This document shows positions 17,440 through 25,447 of a DNA stretch of 64,000 bases, in pieces; position 1 is the first letter of the stretch; every line of letters starts with the position of its first letter. Source of the stretch: Ruminococcaceae bacterium UBA2857 (GTDB lineage Bacteria; Bacillota; Clostridia; Oscillospirales; Acutalibacteraceae); NCBI GenBank assembly GCA_002350705.1, contig DEFH01000057.1, positions 33,650 through 97,649 on the forward strand, given 5' to 3'. Below the pieces are notes generated by a model that was not told the origin of the DNA, searched no databases, and worked only from the letters and a program-made list of their open reading frames with translations. Position numbers and translations under genes: made by a program.

Positions 17440-18313
17440 ACGGATACTCCTCTGCTCTGTCAAGCGTGATTCTTCCCAGAGTTGCATTTCTAAATTCGTC
17501 AAGAACCGTTGCGGCTGCTCTTTCCGTATTGATTTCCCCGCCTGATATTAACATTCCTCTTCTTTTGCCCACAAGCTCCAGAATCTCATAACCCTGCAAT
17601 TCAGCTATTTCATTTGGCTCCATTCTGTATCTTGCACAAAGCTGCTGACAGTTGTTATCCCGCAGATATTCCAGCAATCTTCCTGCCAGATGCTCCGTGT
17701 CCAGAATATCATCTTTCACTGATCCAATATATGCCAGTTTTTCTCCGACAAGCTTATCGTCAAATTTCGGCCACAATACGCCCGGTGTGTCCAGTAAATC
17801 AAATCCCTTGCCGATCGTAAACCATTGATTTCCTCTTGTTACACCCGGTCTGTCCTCTGTTCTGGCTCTGTTCTGCTTTGCCATTCTATTGATAAAAGAC
17901 GACTTTCCCACATTGGGTATACCTACTACCATGACCTTTATCGTTCTTCCGGCCATGCCTTTCTCTTTCCATGACTGTATCTTGTCTGACAAAAGCCCTT
18001 TCACTGCCGGAATAAATGTATTGATTCCTTTTCCGGTTTTACAGTCCAGAGAAACCGCAGAAATATGATTCTCCCGAAACGTATTCAGCCATTTCTTGGT
18101 TTCATTCGGATCCGCCATATCGCTTTTATTCAGCACCACCATACGGGGTTTATTGTTGATAATACTACGCAGATCCGGATTACAGCTCGAATATGGGATT
18201 CTTGCATCCAACAGAATCGCTACGGCATCTATCAGCTTTAACTGGGCTTCGATTTGGCGTTTGGTTCTGGTCATGTGACCCGGAAACCACTGGATTGATT
18301 TCAGTTCTTCCAT
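17426..18313 (-). CDS. ylqF: ribosome biogenesis GTPase YlqF (RbgA)
   Basis: A circularly permuted GTPase needed for late 50S assembly. The G motifs come in permuted order: NKSDMAD (G4) near residue 60, then GIPNVGKSSFIN (G1) near 130, then DTPGVLWP (G3) near 175. The C-terminal RNA-binding domain is present. 295 residues, normal. It begins 14 bases after lepB and overlaps rnhB, in the order lepB-ylqF-rnhB that is conserved in Firmicutes. Confidence 0.95.
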   Translation of the reverse strand: MEELKSIQWFPGHMTRTKRQIEAQLKLIDAVAILLDARIPYSSCNPDLRSIINNKPRMVVLNKSDMADPNETKKWLNTFRENHISAVSLDCKTGKGINTFIPAVKGLLSDKIQSWKEKGMAGRTIKVMVVGIPNVGKSSFINRMAKQNRARTEDRPGVTRGNQWFTIGKGFDLLDTPGVLWPKFDDKLVGEKLAYIGSVKDDILDTEHLAGRLLEYLRDNNCQQLCARYRMEPNEIAELQGYEILELVGKRRGMLISGGEINTERAAATVLDEFRNATLGRITLDRAEEYPYVKI

Positions 18314-18327
18314 ACGCTTCTCCTACT

Positions 18328-18948
18328 TTACTGCATATTATAATATACTGTTCCAAACTTATCAAACGGTGAGATTCTCCATTGTGCCTTGCCGATAATA
18401 TTATTCAGCGGTATCAGACCGATTTCTTTGCTGCGGCTGTCAAGAGAACCTTCACGGTTATCTCCCATCACAAACACATAGCCTTCCGGTATAATATTAT
18501 CATACTCCTCCAACGAAAGCGAATTGGAAAGCATTCTTGTCGTACCTTTGATATACGGCTCATTCTGCAGAACTCCATCAACGATAACCTCACCTGTATC
18601 ATAGTTGATGTCCAGTCTCTGTCCTCCTGTCGCAATTACTCGCTTGATAATCGGATCACTGTAATTACTGCCGTGACTAATCACTACTATATCACCGTTT
18701 TGCGGTGTATACATGAAATTCGTTACCAGCAGTCTGTCATCATTTTTCAGCGTATCTGTCATGGAACCGCCGCTGACCGTCACCTGTCTGACAACAAACG
18801 TCAGCAGCAGCAATACGACTACCAATGCCGCTATCATGGTTCCTATCCAGTCAAACAGAAATTCAGTTAAAGTTATCGTATCATCTTTTTCTTTTGCGGT
18901 AATCGTTCTTTTATGTGCCACTATTTTATTTTTCTCTTTTTCTTCCAT
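18328..18948 (-). CDS. lepB: signal peptidase I (first active copy)
   Basis: Membrane serine protease that removes signal peptides of secreted proteins. It has one N-terminal membrane segment (about 32-54), catalytic Ser in SGGSM (about 62) and general-base Lys in KRVIATGG (about 102), then the conserved MGDNREGSLDSR box. A 25-residue charged cytosolic extension precedes the anchor. The ATG at 18948 is chosen over a TTG six bases earlier because AGAGGTG is then 8 bases away. It lies between a second lepB and ylqF. About 206 residues. Confidence 0.93.
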   Translation of the reverse strand: MEEKEKNKIVAHKRTITAKEKDDTITLTEFLFDWIGTMIAALVVVLLLLTFVVRQVTVSGGSMTDTLKNDDRLLVTNFMYTPQNGDIVVISHGSNYSDPIIKRVIATGGQRLDINYDTGEVIVDGVLQNEPYIKGTTRMLSNSLSLEEYDNIIPEGYVFVMGDNREGSLDSRSKEIGLIPLNNIIGKAQWRISPFDKFGTVYYNMQ

Positions 18949-18972
18949 GTTCAAAACACCTCTGCTGAAATT

Positions 18973-19506
18973 TTATAAAATCTTGAAATCGTTGAAAGGA
19001 TATATCGTACATACAGCTTTGCCTATAATATTATTCACGGGTACCAGTCCTACTTTCACAGAACGGCTGTCTGTGGAATGTTCCCGGTTATCCCCCATCA
19101 CAAACACATAGTCTTCCGGTATGACAAAATCAGACTTCGGCAACGGATTTCTTGCCTCTATTGTTTTGCCCTTGACATAGTCTTCGTCAAGAATCTTTCC
19201 GTCTACAGACACTTCTCCTGTTGCATAATTTATCCGGATTCTCTGACCTCCTGTCGCAATCACTCGCTTGACAAGCGGCTCCTGTAGCATGGCTCCATGA
19301 CTGATAATGACAATGTCCTTTGGCTGCGGTGTATACCCGAGGCTCCACACTGCCAGACGATCTCCGTCATGCAGGGTATCTTCCATCGAATGTCCGTCCA
19401 CATTGACCGGACGAACAATAAATACCATCACCAGAAACATCACAACTACTACTTTGATAATCATCTCTGCCATATCATATACAATAGCTGTCGAATTCCT
19501 TGCCAT
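18973..19506 (-). CDS. lepB: signal peptidase I (second active copy)
   Basis: A 177-residue paralogue of the adjacent lepB with a short cytosolic N-terminus, one membrane segment (about 13-33), catalytic Ser40 in GHSM, Lys80 in KRVIATGG and MGDNREHSTDSR. Both catalytic residues are intact, so it should be active. Two side-by-side active copies suggest division of substrates or dosage rather than redundancy (inference). 24 bases separate it from the next lepB. Its upstream neighbour is a degenerate third copy. Confidence 0.93.
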   Translation of the reverse strand: MARNSTAIVYDMAEMIIKVVVVMFLVMVFIVRPVNVDGHSMEDTLHDGDRLAVWSLGYTPQPKDIVIISHGAMLQEPLVKRVIATGGQRIRINYATGEVSVDGKILDEDYVKGKTIEARNPLPKSDFVIPEDYVFVMGDNREHSTDSRSVKVGLVPVNNIIGKAVCTIYPFNDFKIL

Positions 19507-19527
19507 TGCAGACCATCGCCTCGCTTT

Positions 19528-20109
19528 TTAAATATTTTCCAATTCTTCTATCGTTCTGCCCAGCATATGAAAAGGATATACCATACAGTATACTTCTCCA
19601 ATAATTTCCTTACTTTCCACGATTTCTCCTATACGGAAATTTTTATTTTCCGATACACTGCTCTTGAGCAGAATACACCCTTCCGGTACTTTCATATCCT
19701 TACAGACCGCTTTCAGTTCTTCCTCCGAAAAATATCTCCGGTTATGATATACCACACAGTCTACCAGACCTGTTTTTCCTGTACCCAGTGTGATACTGTC
19801 TCCCGAACAAGCCATAATCTCTCCCAGACAGTTGGAATATCCGATTGACGCTACGATATTATCTCCCGTTTCAGGCTGATAATTTCCCGATGACACAAGT
19901 ACTGCCGCAAGAATCATTTTATCATCTCTCTGAATCTGAAAAGACATCACACGGAATACTGCCGTAAACAAAAAAACAAACAAAAACAAAATCCATATCA
20001 CTGTATATACCCATAAAAATGCATTTCTTATCAGAATATTCTTGTCTTTTTCGTCATTTTTGCCCTTTTTTCTGCACAAGAAACTGATTTTGCTTTTCAG
20101 TGTATTCAT
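19528..20109 (-). CDS. signal peptidase I-like membrane protein lacking catalytic residues
   Basis: About 193 residues with a basic N-terminus, one membrane segment (about 31-53) and an S26-like outer domain. Against its two neighbours the fold markers align (NYQPETGDNIVAS with the TPQNGDIVVIS strand; VPEGCILL with IPEGYVFV; IIGEVYCMVYPF with the IIGKA...PF end). However, the Ser-Met segment is missing, the KR of KRVIATGG is replaced by GE, and the MGDNRE box is lost. It is therefore a probable pseudoenzyme, not a frameshifted relic, since the frame is intact. Start at 20109 has AAAGGA eight bases upstream. A regulatory or scaffold role in secretion is inference. Confidence 0.75.
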   Translation of the reverse strand: MNTLKSKISFLCRKKGKNDEKDKNILIRNAFLWVYTVIWILFLFVFLFTAVFRVMSFQIQRDDKMILAAVLVSSGNYQPETGDNIVASIGYSNCLGEIMACSGDSITLGTGKTGLVDCVVYHNRRYFSEEELKAVCKDMKVPEGCILLKSSVSENKNFRIGEIVESKEIIGEVYCMVYPFHMLGRTIEELENI

Positions 20110-20161
20110 TTTCATATTCCTTTCCGCTGCGAACAGTGATTCTGCTGATTTGTAAGGGTAG

Positions 20162-20194
20162 CAAAAAAGGGACAAAACACGGTCTTGTCCCTTT
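20162..20194 (-). terminator. terminator between rplS and the signal peptidase cluster
   Basis: Stem 20166-20178 with 20182-20194 (12 of 13 paired) and, on the minus strand, TTTTTT directly after. No clear promoter follows, so the downstream lepB genes probably depend on read-through. Confidence 0.8.
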
Positions 20195-20207
20195 CGCATT
20201 ACGGTAA

Positions 20208-20558
20208 TTATCTGATCTGCTCTTTAACCTTGGCTGCCTTACCAACTCTGTCTCTGAGGTAATAAAGCTTGCTTCTGCGAACACGACCTTTTCTGATCAC
20301 CTGTACAGAAGCTACATTCGGGGAATGTACCGGAAATACTCTCTCTACACCTACACCGTAGGATACACGGCGAACTGTAAAAGTTTCTGCTACACCGCTG
20401 CCTCTTTTTGCGATCACGGTGCCTTCAAACATCTGAATTCTTTCCTTGTCACCCTCTCGGATATTCACACCGATTCTTACGGTGTCACCGATTGAAAACT
20501 GAGGAAGTTTGTCCTGAGCTTTCAGAGAGCTTTCTGCGATTTTCTTAAGTGCGTCCAT
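20208..20558 (-). CDS. rplS: 50S ribosomal protein L19
   Basis: A 116-residue large-subunit protein at the 30S-50S interface. The sequence is nearly canonical: [37 protein letters not shown] and a basic C-terminal [17 protein letters not shown] lies 8 bases before the ATG at 20558. It is transcribed from a strong promoter with a roughly 130-base structured leader and is followed by a terminator. Confidence 0.97.
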   Translation of the reverse strand: MDALKKIAESSLKAQDKLPQFSIGDTVRIGVNIREGDKERIQMFEGTVIAKRGSGVAETFTVRRVSYGVGVERVFPVHSPNVASVQVIRKGRVRRSKLYYLRDRVGKAAKVKEQIR

Positions 20559-20690
20559 TTTTAAATCCTCCTTGTTATTTCAGACATTCTTGTCTGCATT
20601 TCCACAGACAGAGGACTGCCCGTTTCAAAGTACGGCTTTCTGTGCCGAGCTTGAACCCCATCACAAGTGACGGTATCCAAATACCTTAGT
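20559..20690 (-). ncRNA. structured 5' leader of rplS, candidate L19 autoregulatory leader
   Basis: About 125 bases separate the -10 box from the rplS ribosome site, long for this genome. Near the predicted 5' end GGTAT-TTGG-ATACC forms a hairpin (20673-20686), and further inverted segments (CAGACA/TGTCTG around 20583-20607) follow. Firmicutes have a known L19 leader family; position and layout agree, but I cannot confirm the covariance match. Confidence 0.4.
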
Positions 20691-20719
20691 ATTATAGCAC
20701 ATTCTTTCTGTTTTTGCAA
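20691..20719 (-). promoter_or_regulatory. sigma-A promoter of rplS
   Basis: Minus strand TTGCAA (20714-20719), 17-bp spacer, perfect TATAAT (20691-20696) with extended TGC. Confidence 0.82.
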
Positions 20720-20757
20720 GCATTTTTTAGCTCATCCGTCATTATTTTTTCAACGAA

Positions 20758-20799
20758 AACGCCAAACAAAGCCCGAGAAATTTTTCTCCCGGGCTTTGT
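20758..20799 (-). terminator. terminator after clpE
   Basis: GC-rich stem ACAAAGCCCG (20766-20775) with CGGGCTTTGT (20790-20799), extended by AGA/TCT, and a T-rich stretch downstream on the minus strand. Confidence 0.75.
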
Positions 20800-20809
20800 C
20801 AAAAAGTTT

Positions 20810-23149
20810 TTAAACGATTTCCAGCTTGATGGCATTCTCTTCAGCCGTCACATTGATAGCTGAAATTGCATCTGCCCTGCTCTCCACAATGGCTGACGCA
20901 ATTTTATCTTCCACTTCTCTGCGAATCAGATTTCGCAAGTCTCTTGCTCCGCTCTTGCCGCCGTAGGCTTTCTCTGCCAGATAATCCTGTGCTTTTTCGT
21001 CAAAACCGAATGTGATTCCTTTTTCTTTCAAAGTATCCACATATTCATTCAGCATCAGGGCGGATATACCGATAAAATCTTCTTTGGAAAGCTGTCTGAA
21101 AATGATAATTTCATCCAATCGGCTCAAAAACTCCGGTCTCAGAAACTCTGACAAAGATGCTCTTACTTTTTCTGCGGTTGCCTCTGCCTCTGTTTTCGCA
21201 AAGCCCAATGCATTTTCATGTCTTTCACTGCCTGCATTGGAGGTCATCACGATGACCGTATTACTGAAATTGACTTTCCTGCCCTGTGCGTCTGTCAGAA
21301 CGCCTTCGTCCAGTATCTGCAAAAGAATATTCAGCACATCGGGGTAGGCTTTCTCTATCTCATCAAACAGCAGTACGGAATACGGTCTGCGACGGACTTT
21401 CTCTGTCACCTGTCCTGCCTCTTCATAGCCTACATATCCCGGAGGCGAACCGATGATTTTGGAAACGGAATGTTTCTCCATGAATTCGGACATATCCAGT
21501 CGGATCAGCGTTTCGGGTGTATTGAAAAGTTCCTCTGAAAGCACTTTGACAAGCTCTGTTTTTCCCACGCCTGTCGGTCCTACAAAAATGAATGATGCCG
21601 GTCTGCGACGGGGACTGATCTGCACACGGCTTCGTTTTACTGCCGCTGCCAGTGCTTTCACTGCCTCGTCCTGTCCGATCACTTTCTTTTTCAGTGTTTC
21701 TTCCAGATCCGCCAGCTTATTCAGCTCATTTTCCTGCACTTTGGAAGCCGGAATACCTGTCCAAAGTTCAATGACATGGGCAATATCTTCTTCCGTTACA
21801 TTGCCTGTCAGCGATTCTTTATCAATTCCTTCCAATTCCTTGGAAAGCTTTGCTATATCATATCGGACATTGGCGAGCTTTTCATAGTCAATTTCCACAT
21901 TCGTCTCATCCGAAAGTTCTTCTTCCTGTTTTTTCAGTTTCTCCAGACTTTGCGTTTTTTTATCGTAATTTTCAAGCTCCACGTTACGCAATGCCGCATA
22001 GGTACACGATTCATCCAACAGGTCTATCGCCTTATCCGGCAAAAATCTGTCTGTGATATATCTCTCCGACAAAATGACGGTCTTTCTCACGATATCATCG
22101 GACATCTTTACTCTGTGATAGGTCTCATAGTATTCTTTGACGCCCTTGATGACATCTATTGTTTCTGCTATTGACGGCTCTGCAACTGTGACCGGCTGGA
22201 AACGTCTTTCCAAAGCCGCATCCTTTTCAATATATTTCCTGTACTCATTGAAAGTCGTGGCACCGATTACCTGTATCTCTCCTCTGGACAGGGCAGGTTT
22301 CATGATATTCGCCGCATTCATCGAACCCTCTGACTCTCCTGTCCCCACAAGGCTATGCACCTCATCTATAAACAGTATCACATTACCGTCTGCCTTTACC
22401 TCTTCGATCAGTCCTTTGATTCTGCTTTCAAACTGTCCTCGGAACTGTGTACCGGCTACCAGTGCCGTCAAATCCAGCAGATGAATTTCTTTGGTCCGGA
22501 GTCTCAGCGGCACATCTCCCGAAGCGATTTTCAGGGCAAGTCCCTCGGCAATCGCTGTCTTACCCACACCCGGCTCACCTATCAGGCATGGATTATTTTT
22601 CGTTCTTCGGGACAGTATCTGTATCACTCGATCGATTTCTTTGTCTCGTCCGATAATTTTATCCAGTTTACCGTCACGTGCCTTTTGTGTCAGGTCGCTG
22701 CAATAGGTATCCAGATGTTTTCTTTTGCGTTTCTGAGGCTTTTTGCCGTTCTCAGAGCGTTTCTGCGTACCCTTGCCTCCCTTTTCCTCCTCGGAAGCAT
22801 TGCCGTTTCCCTTGAACATATTCTTGAAAAATGGAAATACAGGTGCTCCTCCTCGGCTGAAAGAATCCTCTTCGTCCTCATTTTCGCTTATCTCTTCCAT
22901 ACCCTCCGGATTGCCCATATCCATCAGGTTGTCCGGTATCATTCCCGAATCCATCAGGTCGGTCATCTGATCCTGCATCATATTCAGGTCTTCTTCTGAG
23001 ATTCCCATCTTTTCCATTATATCCGTAACAGGCTTGATTCCCATTTCCTTGGCACAAACAAGGCAGTATCCTGTCGTATCGGAATCTTTGGCAGTACTTG
23101 ACACAAATACCACCGCAGGTCTTTTATTACATTTACTGCAAAGCATCAT
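20810..23149 (-). CDS. clpE: ATP-dependent Clp protease ATP-binding subunit ClpE
   Basis: Hsp100 unfoldase that feeds substrates to ClpP. Its N-terminus has the ClpE zinc finger (LCSKCN...YCLVCAKE, two CxxC pairs) rather than a ClpC Clp_N repeat. Next come a variable acidic linker, AAA domain 1 with GEPGVGKT (about 200), a coiled-coil middle region, AAA domain 2 with GPTGVGKTE, and a C-terminal D2-small domain. About 779 residues. The ATG pair at 23149/23146 follows AAAGGGG; the earlier Met at 23182 has no ribosome site. No mcsA, mcsB or ctsR is adjacent. The leader has a strong terminator-like hairpin. Confidence 0.92.
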   Translation of the reverse strand: MMLCSKCNKRPAVVFVSSTAKDSDTTGYCLVCAKEMGIKPVTDIMEKMGISEEDLNMMQDQMTDLMDSGMIPDNLMDMGNPEGMEEISENEDEEDSFSRGGAPVFPFFKNMFKGNGNASEEEKGGKGTQKRSENGKKPQKRKRKHLDTYCSDLTQKARDGKLDKIIGRDKEIDRVIQILSRRTKNNPCLIGEPGVGKTAIAEGLALKIASGDVPLRLRTKEIHLLDLTALVAGTQFRGQFESRIKGLIEEVKADGNVILFIDEVHSLVGTGESEGSMNAANIMKPALSRGEIQVIGATTFNEYRKYIEKDAALERRFQPVTVAEPSIAETIDVIKGVKEYYETYHRVKMSDDIVRKTVILSERYITDRFLPDKAIDLLDESCTYAALRNVELENYDKKTQSLEKLKKQEEELSDETNVEIDYEKLANVRYDIAKLSKELEGIDKESLTGNVTEEDIAHVIELWTGIPASKVQENELNKLADLEETLKKKVIGQDEAVKALAAAVKRSRVQISPRRRPASFIFVGPTGVGKTELVKVLSEELFNTPETLIRLDMSEFMEKHSVSKIIGSPPGYVGYEEAGQVTEKVRRRPYSVLLFDEIEKAYPDVLNILLQILDEGVLTDAQGRKVNFSNTVIVMTSNAGSERHENALGFAKTEAEATAEKVRASLSEFLRPEFLSRLDEIIIFRQLSKEDFIGISALMLNEYVDTLKEKGITFGFDEKAQDYLAEKAYGGKSGARDLRNLIRREVEDKIASAIVESRADAISAINVTAEENAIKLEIV

Positions 23150-23182
23150 TTTTTTCTTTTCCCCTTTCGGAACCAATTTCAT

Positions 23183-23240
23183 TCAAAAAAATGTGTTATC
23201 ATATTAGAAATGCTGCACATTTAATATAATAACACATTTT
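23183..23240 (-). terminator. 19-bp inverted repeat with T tract between pgsA and clpE (terminator or attenuator)
   Basis: Arms 23188-23206 and 23222-23240 match at 18 of 19 positions around a 15-base loop. On the minus strand the hairpin is followed by seven T. There is no room for a promoter between it and clpE. The only promoter-like sequence (TAGACA, 18 bp, TATTAT, overlapping the upstream arm) is on its far side, so it would lie at the start of any clpE transcript. It may be both the pgsA terminator and a clpE attenuator or operator. Confidence 0.6.
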
Positions 23241-23264
23241 AACCCGAATTGTCTATAATATTTT

Positions 23265-23828
23265 TTAATTTTCTTTGATAAGCATCAAAAACATTACTCC
23301 ATAATTTAACAGGGCAAACACCATCAACCCTGTTGACAATGCAAACAATCCTGTTACCAGCCACGGCAGATTGATATTCCACAAAGCTCTCAATCCTATC
23401 ACCGTGATAACACTGCCATAAAAAAACGCTGTTGCCGCTTTGCCAAACCATTTCGCTGCAGGCGGTCTGATTTTCTTTTTCAGCAGAATGGCTCCTCCTG
23501 TCAGCATCAGTATCTCTTTGACAAGCATCACTGCCACAAAAGGATATACATACGGATAATTGACACTCAAGCTCAGTACAATAACTATCAGTGTCAGTTT
23601 GTCTGCTATCGGATCCAGTATTTTTCCGAGCTGTGTCACCTGATGAAATTTTCTTGCAATCACTCCGTCCAGCATATCGCTGATTGCTGAGAGCAACAGC
23701 ATACTTCCTGCATACAAGTAACTTTCTTTTAGAATATAGTGCGACATCGGAACAATTAATACAATTCTCAGCAGTGTCAGAAAATTCGGCACTGTTGCAT
23801 TTTTTTTTGCCTCTTTCAGCATATCCAT
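23265..23828 (-). CDS. pgsA: CDP-alcohol phosphatidyltransferase (probable CDP-diacylglycerol-glycerol-3-phosphate 3-phosphatidyltransferase)
   Basis: Polytopic enzyme of phosphatidylglycerol synthesis, about 187 residues. The family motif D-G-x2-A-R-x8-G-x3-D-x3-D is complete (DGVIARKFHQVTQLGKILD, next Asp in PIADK). Single pgsA-like genes in Firmicutes normally make phosphatidylglycerophosphate; other CDP-alcohol substrates cannot be ruled out. The ATG at 23828 has GGGAGG upstream. It follows cvpA by 45 bases. With gpsA and plsY in the window it gives three steps of phospholipid synthesis. Confidence 0.88.
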   Translation of the reverse strand: MDMLKEAKKNATVPNFLTLLRIVLIVPMSHYILKESYLYAGSMLLLSAISDMLDGVIARKFHQVTQLGKILDPIADKLTLIVIVLSLSVNYPYVYPFVAVMLVKEILMLTGGAILLKKKIRPPAAKWFGKAATAFFYGSVITVIGLRALWNINLPWLVTGLFALSTGLMVFALLNYGVMFLMLIKEN

Positions 23829-23873
23829 GAAACAACCTCCCTTAATTGGTAGCATTGCCATTTCACAGACCAT

Positions 23874-24590
23874 TTATTTCGGCAGAATCATTTTCATAAT
23901 CGCATCCGGCATACTATACTGATAAATCACTTTATAAATCACCGTTTCACCGATACGATCATTTACATAGCTGCAGGTCTCCGGCGACAGAAACATCATC
24001 ACAAAATAAACCAACAACGTAATTACCATGATGATAAATGCGGATTCTACGATTCCGAATACACTGCCCAACAATTTATTGATATTGCCCAGTTTTACTG
24101 CTTCCAATGCTTTTGTGAGCAGGTGTGCCGCATATTTCAGTGCTATTGAAAGGATAATAAACAGGATTACCGTCAGAATCGTTGAAATCAGTCTGACGGC
24201 ATGGGGAGATACCATACTTTCTACCAACTGCGGTATACCAAGATTGGTGGTATCAATTTCCGCTGCCAGATTCTCCGTATGTACTCCCAGAAAAGACAGC
24301 ATATTATATATCGAGTTCGGCAGATTCGTCAATATCTCGCCTGCCTTTTCGATGGCATCTGCATTCACCGGTATTTCCTGTGCCGCCTGTTCTACCGAGT
24401 TCACAATATGCTGCTCAATCAGATTCGTATAAATCGCTGTCGAAAGCACCGATGACAGAAACGATGCCGCTGCACATGCCACTATCGTACCTACCACATT
24501 GACAAATGAGATAATCAGTCCTTTTTTATACCCCGATATTGCAAACAAAGCTACCAACACTACAACTCCTATATCCAACATCAAGCTCAA
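23874..24590 (-). CDS. CvpA family membrane protein
   Basis: A 238-residue polytopic protein with an N-terminal DIGVVVLVALFAISGYKKG, typical of CvpA/colicin V production family proteins, two central hydrophobic hairpins and a C-terminal LLGSVFGIVESAFI segment. Its molecular function is unsettled; relatives affect cell envelope and purine-related phenotypes. The start is TTG at 24590, with AAGGTGA six bases upstream; an ATG at 24581 is the alternative. It has its own promoter and is likely cotranscribed with pgsA. Confidence 0.85.
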   Translation of the reverse strand: MSLMLDIGVVVLVALFAISGYKKGLIISFVNVVGTIVACAAASFLSSVLSTAIYTNLIEQHIVNSVEQAAQEIPVNADAIEKAGEILTNLPNSIYNMLSFLGVHTENLAAEIDTTNLGIPQLVESMVSPHAVRLISTILTVILFIILSIALKYAAHLLTKALEAVKLGNINKLLGSVFGIVESAFIIMVITLLVYFVMMFLSPETCSYVNDRIGETVIYKVIYQYSMPDAIMKMILPK

Positions 24591-24618
24591 TTTTCATCAC
24601 CTTTTCCTTCCATCATTT

Positions 24619-24647
24619 ATTATACCATATTTTCCCTTATACTACAA
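24619..24647 (-). promoter_or_regulatory. sigma-A promoter of cvpA-pgsA
   Basis: Minus strand TTGTAG (24642-24647), 17-bp spacer ending in TGG, perfect TATAAT (24619-24624). Confidence 0.75.
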
Positions 24648-24686
24648 GGAAATTTTTTATGTTCTTTTTATTATATGCACTGTCAA

Positions 24687-24717
24687 TCAAAAAGACTCAA
24701 ACCTTTCGGTCTGAGTC
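24687..24717 (-). terminator. terminator after plsY
   Basis: Ten-base arms (24694-24703 and 24708-24717) with one mismatch and a GAAA tetraloop on the minus strand, followed by TTTTTGATT. Confidence 0.85.
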
Positions 24718-24724
24718 CCACGAT

Positions 24725-25429
24725 TTATTTTTTAGCTGTGATTTTTTTCTCTGTTCCGTTCATCAGACGTTTGATATTATCTTTGTGACGAACAATTACC
24801 AATATTCCTGTCAGCAATGCCAATACAGATGCATACCATACAAATGGCATTGTCGGATTCTGCATGGGTGTGACTGCTCCCGACACACCTTTATAATCCA
24901 GAAAACGCAGTACAAAGGCTGTAATCGGATAGGCTGTCGCATTCACCAATGCACACGCCGATATAATTTTCGTTGCCGTAAATATCACTGCAAAAATCAA
25001 CAGGGCAACTACCAGCAGTCTCCAGTCTGTCATCAGCATCACAGACGCTGTTGTCACAACGCCTTTACCGCCTTTGAATTTATAATAAACCGGCATGGTA
25101 TGTCCCACTACCGCAAACAATCCTGCTGTACACATTAAATACTGTGTATCCAACTCCGGCTTGCCCCACATCAATATCCATGCAATCGCAACCGATACAA
25201 CACCTTTCAGGAAATCTCCTACAAATGTGATGATTGCCGGTACCTTGCCCACACATCTCAATACATTCGTAAAACCCGCATTGCCGCTGCCCAGTGTTCT
25301 GATGTCCTTATGCAGTACAATTTTCGTTACAATAATTGACGTATTGATACTACTAATCAGATATGCTGCCAGTACCGCTATGATTACCTGAAGCCAGTAT
25401 GCCGAAAAAAATCCGAATATTTCCTCCAT
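24725..25429 (-). CDS. plsY: acyl-phosphate--glycerol-3-phosphate acyltransferase
   Basis: Membrane enzyme adding the first acyl chain from acyl-phosphate to glycerol-3-phosphate. Conserved loops are visible: GSGNAGFTNVLR, the GGKGVVTT glycine-rich motif and VVGHTMPVYYKFKGGKG as the start of the second motif. Five or more membrane spans. About 234 residues, longer than the usual 190-210 because of a C-terminal extension ending in a Lys-rich tail. The ATG at 25429 has GGAG eight bases upstream. It starts 18 bases after der, a pairing common in Firmicutes. Confidence 0.94.
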   Translation of the reverse strand: MEEIFGFFSAYWLQVIIAVLAAYLISSINTSIIVTKIVLHKDIRTLGSGNAGFTNVLRCVGKVPAIITFVGDFLKGVVSVAIAWILMWGKPELDTQYLMCTAGLFAVVGHTMPVYYKFKGGKGVVTTASVMLMTDWRLLVVALLIFAVIFTATKIISACALVNATAYPITAFVLRFLDYKGVSGAVTPMQNPTMPFVWYASVLALLTGILVIVRHKDNIKRLMNGTEKKITAKK

Positions 25430-25447
25430 GTTCATCACTCCACTTTT

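Noticed and set aside
23239..23835. 198-codon frame overlapping pgsA
   Set aside because: A +1 shadow of pgsA; the Cys/Ser-rich translation has no structure and pgsA has the CDP-alcohol motif.
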